NCBI RefSeq assembly: GCF_008728515.1 | Contig: NC_044991.1 | Coordinates: forward strand, 40,132,968 to 40,196,967 | Length of the DNA stretch: 64,000 nucleotides | From: Papio anubis | Taxonomy: Eukaryota > Chordata > Mammalia > Primates > Cercopithecidae | Direction: 5' to 3' | Shown here: positions 56,147-64,000 of the stretch, in pieces | Numbering within the stretch: the stretch's first letter is position 1 | Layout of the letters: every line of letters begins with the position of its first letter | Made by a program: the position numbers and the translations under genes | The notes under the pieces: model-generated | The model's input: the letters and a program-made list of their open reading frames with translations, nothing else | Database searches by the model: none | What the model was told of the DNA's origin: nothing

Positions 56147-56934
56147 ATGTTACGGCTCTTGGCGTATGTTATGTACTTGACTTACATTTGCTGAATGGCA
56201 AAGTGTGGGGGGGAAAAAGCATCCCAATGTCAAATAAGTGTGAAAAAATGTTAAATGAGTTTCTTTAAACTTCTAGTTCTCAACAAAATGGAGAGCTAGG
56301 TGGGCTACTTGGTCCCCTTCCAAGCCCATCTGAGAGACACTCCAGACATGAGAGGGAAGGCAAAACACAAGGCTGGGAGAAAGCCCGGGGAGGTGACGGG
56401 TGGCTGGGTACAAGTGAGGCAGCAGACTAGAGAGGGCAGAAAAAGGCTCTGCCCCACAGATGGGTCAGGGGCTGCTTGGTTAAGCCATGTCCTCCCCCGA
56501 GCACTTCTCTGAGAGAGGTAGATCACTGCCAATCAACTTTGCCAGCCACGTATCGGCTGGAAGGTAACACCAGAGCGGCACTAGAGCCTTCCTGGGTGGA
56601 GGGTGGCCACCACTCTGGGCAGCCCCTGAGCATCCCACAGTCCTAGGAAGCAACACCAAGGGGAGATCAAAAGCAGCACCTGGGCGAGAGGTCCTGGGAG
56701 GTTCCCTGAGAGAAGACGGTGGCTGATTGTGGGAGAAAGAGAGGATGAGAAGTGGTTTTGCCCAGAACCTCCCATTTTACTAAACTTGCCGACAGGGTCA
56801 AAAGCTAGGAACCAGGCTTTTGCTCTCTCCCCCAGGTGTAAACTGCCAGCAAAGGTGCTGAAAACACTAAGGGGGTATGAGGTCACAGAGGAAAAAAAAA
56901 ATCAAGACTTGTAAATAAAAAGTGCAAGAAAATC
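56147..56934. other. Unclassified intronic spacer
   Basis: Moderately GC-rich. Overlapping frames on both strands (56300-56532, 56581-56886) have no domain and do not join KAT14. Confidence 0.5.
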
Positions 56935-57236
56935 GCCAGGTGCGGTGGCTCATGCCTATAATCCCAACACTCTGGGAGGCTGAGGTGGGTGGATCACCTG
57001 AGGTCAGGAGTTCGAGACCAGCCTGACCAACATGATGAAACCCCATCTCTAATAAAAATACAAAAATTAGCTGGGTGTGGTGGCGGGCGCCTGTAATCCC
57101 AGCTACTTGGGTGGCTGAGGCAGAACTGCTTGAACCCAGGAGGCAGAGGTTGCAGTAAGCCGAGACCACATCACTGTACTTCAGCCTGGGCAACAACAGT
57201 GAAAATCCCCCCAAAAAAAAAAAAAAAAAAAAAAAA
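56935..57236 (+). repeat. Alu, sense
   Basis: GTGCAAGAAAA before (56922-56932) and after (57238-57248). Tail of about 25 A after CCCCCC. Confidence 0.93.
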
Positions 57237-57261
57237 GGTGCAAGAAAACAAAAGGATAACA

Positions 57262-58085
57262 AACTAAACAAGCTATTACAGGAAAAGGCACACTTAATTT
57301 ACCAAACAGACAAGAATTTTAAAGTATAACAGTCATCAAAGAAATGCAAATCACAACTGCAATGAGATACTACACTTCATACTCACTAGGATGGCTACAG
57401 TAAAAAAGACAGACAACAACAACATGGCAAGGATGTGTGGCGAAATCAGAATCTTCATACCCTGCTTGGTGGGAATGTAAAACGGCACAGCCACTTCGGA
57501 AGACAGTCTAGCAATTCTTCAAAAAGTTAAACATAGAGTCACATTTGACCCAGCAATTCCACTCCTAGATCTACACCCAGAGAAATAAAAACGTGTGTCC
57601 ACACAAAAACTTGTATACATATATTTAAAGCAGTATTTAAGTTCATAGTCAAAAGGTAGAAACAACCCAAAAGTCCATCAACTGATGAACGGATAAACTA
57701 AATGTCTATCCATACAATGGAATATTAAGCCATATTTAGGAATACTAATATATGTTACAATATGGATGAATCTTGAAAACATTATGCTAAGTGAAAGAAA
57801 GTGTTCACCAAAGGCCACATATTATATGACTCCATTTACATGAAATGTCCAGAGTACGTAAATCTACAGAGGCAGAAGTCAATTCATGGGCAGTAGGAAT
57901 AGGGAGTTTTGGGTAGTAACAGCTAAAGGGTTCAGGGCTTCTTTCTGGGTTAACGAAATGTTCTAAAATTGATTATGGTTCAACTCTGTGAATATATTAG
58001 GAACCCGTGAATTGTACACTTTAAATAGGTGAATTGTAAGGTATATGAACTGTATCTTAATAAAGCTGTTATGGAAGAAAAAGCA
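57262..58085 (+). mobile_element. 5'-truncated L1 3' end
   Basis: CATCAAAGAAATGCAAATCA, CCAGCAATTCCACTCCTAGA, ATGGAATATTAAGCCATATT and a 3' UTR ending CTTAATAAAGCTGTTATGGA. An old L1M copy. Confidence 0.85.
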
Positions 58086-58369
58086 TAAGAAATAGCCTCC
58101 AAGGTAATGGAGGAGCCTGGAAGCTGGAATGAGTAGTTATGAAGCATCTCTTATTCATTACCAGATATTAAACACATGATCACTGAAATAAAGCACTCAA
58201 CAAATGATGTCAGGGACTGGTTAAGGATCTCATTAAAGAAGCAAAAGAAAAGACAAACAAACAAAAAAAAAAAAAAAAAAAAAAAGAAGTAATGGTGTTA
58301 ACATCCATACTCAGAGTCCAGAAGAGGAAAAGATAAAGGAGGAACATATTTAAAGAAGCAATAATGGGG
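58086..58369 (+). other. Probable L1-derived spacer
   Basis: A/T-rich with a 24-base A-rich run at 58262-58285. AAGAAGCAATAATGGGGAAT resembles L1 ORF1. It is not resolved whether this belongs to the left or the right L1. Confidence 0.35.
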
Positions 58370-59342
58370 AATTTCCTAGATCACAGCAGCATATCCAAGG
58401 ACTTCTGGTTTCCAGTCTGGCAGGTAAGAAGCTTAGAAGTCATTCCTCCAGTCTAACAAGTAAACCATTGAACAAACTGAAAAATCAAGAACTCTTGTAG
58501 ATCTGTAAAAGACATGAGATAACAAGGCAAACCACTGCCCTCAAATTTGGAGAGTAAGAGAATCACAGCACACGGGAGCAGAGCCTCTGCAGGAACCAGC
58601 ATCAGGCGGAAAAGCCCTGAAGAACTGAAGAACTGCTGAAGGCTCAATGCGGACAAGTGGATAAAAACTTCACTCTGCAAGGTTTACCTCCAGAAGTTGG
58701 ACCAGGTTCTCACAGTGAATTTCAAAGAAAACTCCCCTCTTGATTCCAGCTGGAGGATGGGAAAAGGAACCATCTTAAAATAAAACAAGCATTGTGTTCT
58801 TAGTAAACACCTGCCCTCAGGAGAAGTTATTTTTATCAGAGCCTAACCTATTGGGATTTAATCAGAGCCTAACTCACCCGGGGGAAGAGAAATACCTTAC
58901 TTCATACCCTCTAGCCATCCTGTCCCAGCTGACTGGGGAGGAAACTGAGAAGCACTTTTGGTTCCCAGCCCAGAGCACAGGCTCAAAAAAGACTGAGAAC
59001 TACTCACAGAGCTATAGAGGGCTTTCCCTGCCCACACCTCCCACATTTCCAACGGCCTACTTATCATAGCTCCTCTTACCCAGAACATCATCTTCCGCTT
59101 TCAACAAAAAATTACAAGGTATACTACAGGTAAAAAAACACAGCTTGAAGAAACAGAACAAACATCAGAACCAGACTGAGATATGACAAAGACGTTACAA
59201 CTACTGGACTGGGAATTTAAAATACAGGCATACCTCAGAGACATTGCAGGATCCATGCCAGATCACTGCAATAAAGTGAATGTCATAATAAAGCAAGCTA
59301 CACAAATTTTTGGTCTCCCAGTGCATATAAAAATTATGTTTA

Positions 59343-59512
59343 AGGCCAGGTGTGGTGGCTCATGCCTGTAATCCCAGCACATTGGGAGGCTGAAGTGGGA
59401 GGACTGCATGAGTCCAGGAAGTCAACTGCCAGTTACAGTGAGCCATGATTGTGCCACTACACTCCAGCCTAGGTGACAGCGTGAGACTCTATCTCAAAAC
59501 AAAAAAAAAAAG
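59343..59512 (+). repeat. Internally deleted Alu within Tigger1
   Basis: Left-arm start joined to right-arm end, about 170 bases including the tail; the middle is missing. Confidence 0.88.
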
Positions 59513-59780
59513 TTGACACTATATTGCTGTGCGCAACAACAGCATTATGTCTAAAAAAAAAAGTATGACTTAATTTTAAATACTTTATTGCTAAAAAATG
59601 CCAATGATCATCTGAGCCTTCAGTGAGTCCATCATTTTACTGGTAGAGGCTCTTGCCTCAATATTGATGGTTGCCAACTGATCAGTGTGGTGGTGGCTGC
59701 TGAAGGTTGGGATGGCTGGGGTAATTTCTTAAAATAAGACAATGAAGTATGCCACATTAACCTGCTTTTCCTTTCATAAA

Positions 59781-59800
59781 ATATATATATATATATATAT
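59781..59800. repeat. (AT)n microsatellite
   Basis: About ten AT units immediately before the T head of the next Alu. Confidence 0.9.
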
Positions 59801-60089
59801 TTTTTTTGAGACAGAGTCTTGCCCTGTCGCCTAGGCTGGAGTGCAGGGGTGTGGTCTCAGCTTACTGAAATCTCCACCTCCCAGGTTCCAGCAATTCTCC
59901 TGCCTCAGCCTCCCAAGTAGCTGGGACTACAGGTGTACACCACCACGCCTGGCTAATTTTTGTATTTTTAGTAGAGACAGGGTTTCACCATGTTGGCCAG
60001 GCTGGTCTCAAACTCCTGACCTCAGGTGATCCGCCTGCCTCGGCCTCCCAAAGTGCTGGGATTACAGGCATGAGCCACTGCACCCGGCC
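59801..60089 (-). repeat. Alu within Tigger1
   Basis: Full dimer, T head of only nine, ending CACCCGGCC. Confidence 0.93.
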
Positions 60090-60099
60090 ATGTGATGCT

Positions 60100-61645
60100 G
60101 CTTGATAGCATTTCACCCACAACATAACTTCTTTCAAAATTTGAGTCAAGCTGTGCCACTAACTTATCAACTAAGTTTATGCAACATTCTAAATCTTTTG
60201 TTGTGAAATTTCAACAATGTTCATAGCATCTTTCCCAGGAGTAGATAGCATCTCAAAAAACCACTTTCTTTGCTCATTCATAAGAAGCAACCCTTATCCA
60301 TTCAAGTTTTATCACGACATTTATCGGTCACATCTTCAGGCTCTACTTCTAATTCTAGTTCTCTTGCTCTTTCCACTACATCCACAGTGAATTCTTCCAC
60401 TCAAGTCTTGAACCCCTCAAAAGTCATCCATGAGGCTTGGAATCAACTTCTTCCAAACTCCTGTGAATGCTGAAATTTTGACTCCTCCCATGAATCACAA
60501 ATGTTCTCAATGGCATCTAGAATGGTGAATCCTTTCCAGAAGGTTTCAGTGTCTTTGCCCAGATCCATCAGAGAAATCACTATCTACAATAGCTATAGCC
60601 TTACAAAAAGTCTTAAATGATAAGACTTGAAAGTCAAAATTACTCCTTGATCTACGGGTTACAGAATGGATGTTGTTTTAGCAAGCATGAAAATGATACT
60701 AATCTTAAACCTCTCCATCAGAACTCTTGGGTGACCAGGTACATTGACAATGAGCAGTAATTGTTTGAAAACAATCTTTTTCTCTGAGTAGTAGCTTTCA
60801 ATAGTGGGCTTAGAATATTTAGTAAACCATGCTGTAAACAGATATGCTGTCATCCAAGCTTTGTTGCTGTATTTATAGAGCACAGCCAGGGTAGATTCAG
60901 GATAATTTATAAGGGCCCTAAGATTTTTGGAAGAGTAAATGATCACTGGCTCCAACTGAAAGTTACCAGTTGCATTAGCCCCTAACAAGACAGTTGGCTT
61001 GTCTTTTGAAGCTCTGAAGCTAGGCACTGACTTCTCTCTAACTATGAAAGTCCTAGGTGGCATCTTCTTCAAATAGAAGGCTGTTTCATCTACAGTGAAT
61101 ATCTTGCTTAGTGCAGCCACTTCCATCAATGATCTTAGCTAGGTCTTCTAGATAACGTGTTGCTGCTTCTACATTAGCAATTGCTGCTTTATCTTGCACT
61201 CTTTTGTGTTACAGAGTCAACTTCTTTCCTAAACCTCATGAACCAACCTCTGCTAGCTTCCAACTTTTCTTCTGTAGATTCCTCCCTTCTCTAAGCCTTT
61301 ACGGAATTAAAGAGTTAAGACCTTACTCTGGATTAGGCTTTAGCTTAAGGGAATATTGTGGCTGGTTTGATCTTCTATCCAGACCACTCAAACTCTCTCC
61401 ATATCAGCAATAAGGCTATTTCGATTTTTTATCAGTCGTGCACTCACTGGAGTAGCACCTTCAACGACCTTCAAGAACTTTTCCTTTGCATTCACACTTT
61501 GGCTAATTGTTTCGCACAAGAGGCCTAGTTTTCGGCCTATCTCTGCTTTTGAAATGCTTTCCTCACTAAACTTAATCATTTCTAGTTTTTTATTTAAAGT
61601 GAGAGAAGTATAACTCTTCCTTTTACTTGAACACTTAGAGGCCAT
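60100..61645 (-). pseudogene. Tigger1 transposase, decayed
   Basis: The cut-and-paste transposase of a pogo-type element, related to the domesticated TIGD genes. The N-terminal helix-turn-helix DNA-binding domain is readable from MASKCSSKRKSYTSLTLN (61645 down to 61388) and includes SKAEIGRKLGLL. The middle (61387-61130) is frameshifted. The DDE domain is open at 60659-61129: VDETAFYLKKMP keeps the first acidic residue, but LLIVNVPGHP has valine where the family has the second catalytic aspartate. A TAA stop follows TTSIL, before the third-acid motif PVDQGV. C-terminal sequence continues to about 60100. It cannot encode an active enzyme. Confidence 0.88.
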
Positions 61646-62783
61646 TGTAGGGTTAACTGACCTAATTCCAATATTTTTGTCTCAGGGAATAGGGAGCCCC
61701 AAGAAGAGGGGGAAACATGGGGAACAGCTGGTTAGTGGAACAGTCAGAAAACACACATTTACCAATTAAGTTCATTGTCTCATATGGGTGTGGTTCATGG
61801 TGCTCCAAAACAATTACAATAAGTAACATCCAAGATCACTGACCACAGATCACCATAAAAGATATAATAATAATGAAAAAAGTTGGAAATAATGCAAAAA
61901 CTACCAAAACATGAGACACAGAGACACAAAGTAAGCACACACTACTAGAAAAATGGTGCCAACAGACTTGCTTGACATAAGATTGTCACAAACCTCCCAT
62001 TTGTACAAAATGCAGTATGTGAAGTACAATACAGCAATATGAATAAAACAAGGTATGCCTATAATATGTTTAATATGTTAAGGGCTTAATGGACAAAGTA
62101 TACAACATGCAAGAACAGATGGGCAATTAAAACAAAGAGATGAAAACTCTGAAAATGAATCAAAAAGAAATGCTAGAGATAAAAAACACTGTAACCAAAA
62201 TGAAGGTTGCCTTTGATGATGGGTTCATTTGTAGACTGACACAGGTGAGTACAGAATCTCTGAACTTGAGGATTTGTCAGTAAAAACTTCCAAAACTAAA
62301 AAGCAAAGACAGACAAGATAAAAAAAAAAAAAGAACAAAACAGACTATCTGAGAACTGTGGAAAATTACGAAAGGTGTAATAAACACACAACGGGAATAC
62401 TAGAAGACAGAAAGGGATAGAAGAAATATTTGAAGCAATAATGACTGAGAATATCCCCAATTTAATGTCAGACACCAAACCACACATTCAGGAAGCTCAG
62501 CAAACACCAAGCAGGATAAATGCCAAGAAGCATATAAAATACCTCTGACCAAAAGAACAGAGTTGTCAAGTAAGACAAATGAGAACAAACACAATTTCTG
62601 TGTTTTGGATGTGCTGGAAAATAAAAAAATAGAAAAAAGAGTATAAAGCTTTAAAAAGAGAAAATAAAAGACACTTAACATGCACTTATTAAAGATCAAA
62701 AACAAAGAGAAAAATTTTAAAGTTTTAGGAGATGGGAGAATAAAACAAGGAGTCCACTTAATTGATAAGAAACAAAAAAAAAA

Positions 62784-63074
62784 TTTTTTTTTGAGAGAGA
62801 GTCTCGCCCTATCACCCAGGCTGGAGTACAGTGGCATGATCTCGGCTCACTGCAACCTTTGCCTCCCTGGTTCAAATGATTCTCAAGCCTCAGCCTCCCA
62901 AGCAGCTGGGATTATACGCATGCACCACCAGGCCTGGGTAATTTTTTTATTTTTAGTAGAGACAGGGTTTCACCATGTTGTCCAGGCTATTTTCAAATTC
63001 CTGGCCTCAAGTGATCTGCCTGCCTCGGCCTCCCAAAGTGCTGGGATTACAGGCATGAGCCACTGCGCCCAGTC
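62784..63074 (-). repeat. Alu within L1 ORF1 region
   Basis: T head of nine abutting an A run (AAAAAAAAATTTTTTTTT). The flanks contain a 12-bp inverted repeat; see findings. Confidence 0.92.
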
Positions 63075-64000
63075 AAAAATGTCTATTTCTTATCAATACC
63101 AGGGTTCTTAGGAGTGACACTGTATGTAAGATGATAATGAAGTCATAATTTCAAAATATCAATGGAAAAAACAAAGTAACAATTTTATATGACTGCTATC
63201 ATTTAAATTAAAAAGTGAAATGAAGATATTCTTAGTCACGTAAGTTTTCAAAATTAACCTCAAAAAGCCCATATTTTTAAAGAACTGTTACAGAAAGCAG
63301 TCCAGCAAGAAATTAACCTAGAAAGAAACAATGGGATGAGTGAATAATTTAGTAAAGATTTATGTCATTTAAGTAAGCAACACAAAAGAAAAAAGAGATG
63401 AATGCATGAAAATGTACTTTTTTGTTTGGGGGGACAACCACATGATATTAAAAAAAAAGAATAAGGAAAAATGAATGTATCTTAAGTTAGGACCTGTAAA
63501 AAGAATAAAAATAGAATGTATAACTTTCTTTATGGTACAGAATCAACATCACATAGACTGTTTTCTCTGATCATAATACAACATTACAAATCAAATCAAT
63601 TACCAAAACATAGCTTAAAATTCTCATGTATCTGAAAACTAAAAAACAGAACTAAATAACCTTTGGGTTAAAGAGGAAATAATGAGAAAAATTACAAAAT
63701 GCCAAGTACTGATTGGAAATAAAGTAACATTATTTCAAAAGTCAAGAATCACAGCTAAAGCAGCACTTATTGAGAAATTCATAGCTACGAATATATTCAA
63801 AGAATAAATATAAAACAAGAGTATGGATTGAATAAATGCATTTATAGCCACCCCCTGTGTAAATACATTAAAATTTATACTAAAATTCCAAGTTAAGACC
63901 AGGTTAAAACACAAGCATATAAAGCTTTACTACTTCCCAAAATCCCACTGAAACTACAGAAGCTGACTTAATTAGAACAGTAACTGGTAAGCAGATGGAC

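Larger units (their letters stand above)
59225..62061 (-). mobile_element. Tigger1, nearly full length, antisense
   Basis: Terminal repeats CAGGCATACCTC (59225) and AGGTATGCCTA (62051-62061) with TA at 59223-59224 and 62062-62063. After removing two Alus about 2.37 kb remain, close to the consensus length I recall. The order on the minus strand is 5' UTR (62061-61646), transposase (61645 to about 60100) and 3' region. Confidence 0.9.
50536..64000 (-). other. KAT14 upstream intron, continuing past the window
   Basis: No further exon joining in phase to 50535 could be found in 13.5 kb of almost wholly repeat-derived sequence, so the preceding KAT14 exon should lie beyond 64000. Confidence 0.7.
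58370..64000 (+). mobile_element. Old L1: 5' UTR, ORF1 and start of ORF2, split by Tigger1
   Basis: L1 leader-like sequence begins CTTCTGGTTTCCAGTCTGGC. ORF1 sequence is cut at GGGAATTTAAAA (59210-59221) by the Tigger1 and resumes at ATATGTTTAATATGTTAAGG (62064), then runs on through ATGCTAGAGATAAAAAACAC. ORF1 and the intergenic region pass the Alu at 62784. ORF2-like sequence (AATACAACATTACAAATCAA, GAGGAAATAATGAGAAAAAT) continues off the edge. All frames are broken. Confidence 0.8.

Noticed and set aside
61646..62061. Possible promoter of a domesticated TIGD-like gene
   Set aside because: The downstream transposase is frameshifted, stop-containing and lacks a catalytic residue; this is only the Tigger1 5' UTR.

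Overview
The window is primate nuclear DNA, almost certainly human. About forty-five Alu copies, nested L1s, primate MaLR LTRs (THE1/MST type) and Tigger1 DNA transposons make up most of the recognisable sequence. There is no sign of prokaryotic gene organisation, and nearly every open frame longer than 60 codons lies in a repeat or is antisense to one.

One protein-coding gene can be supported. On the minus strand, four spliced exons (50399-50535, 48963-49138, 47456-47646, 44790-44963) join in phase into the C-terminal 225 residues of KAT14 (CSRP2BP), the GNAT-fold acetyltransferase subunit of the ATAC chromatin complex. The stop codon is at 44790-44792 and candidate poly(A) signals lie at 44226 and 43895. 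Everything from about 50536 to the right edge is the intron upstream of these exons; the gene's earlier exons are outside the window. In human, KAT14 is on 20p11.23 in the forward orientation (from memory), so this window would be the reverse complement of the reference.

Layout. 1-4620: one old L1 carrying a nested Tigger1 and several Alus. 4.6-27 kb: gene-free DNA downstream of KAT14 with Alus, a solo MLT1 LTR (10585-11025), a solo THE1/MST LTR (18050-16 of 18416), MER5/MER58 hAT fragments and a 42-bp minisatellite (24461-24770). 27.4-33.8 kb: two antisense L1 blocks facing a sense L1 that keeps its 5' UTR, ORF1 and endonuclease but lacks reverse transcriptase. 34-43 kb: Alus (two of them Alu-in-Alu), a MER1-type hAT element, MIR pieces and unclassified sequence. 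43.9-50.5 kb: KAT14 3' end. 50.5-64 kb: KAT14 intron holding a complete two-LTR MaLR provirus (51323-53830), an L2 fragment, paired Alus, and a second old L1 split by a second, nearly full-length Tigger1 (59225-62061).

No new biological system was found. The most informative observations are structural: repeat nesting with exact target-site duplications, in-frame minisatellite expansion, a KAT14 exon with a weak acceptor, and another KAT14 exon whose acceptor lies 44 nt from an Alu. Repeat subfamily names come from recognition by eye and should be read as approximate.
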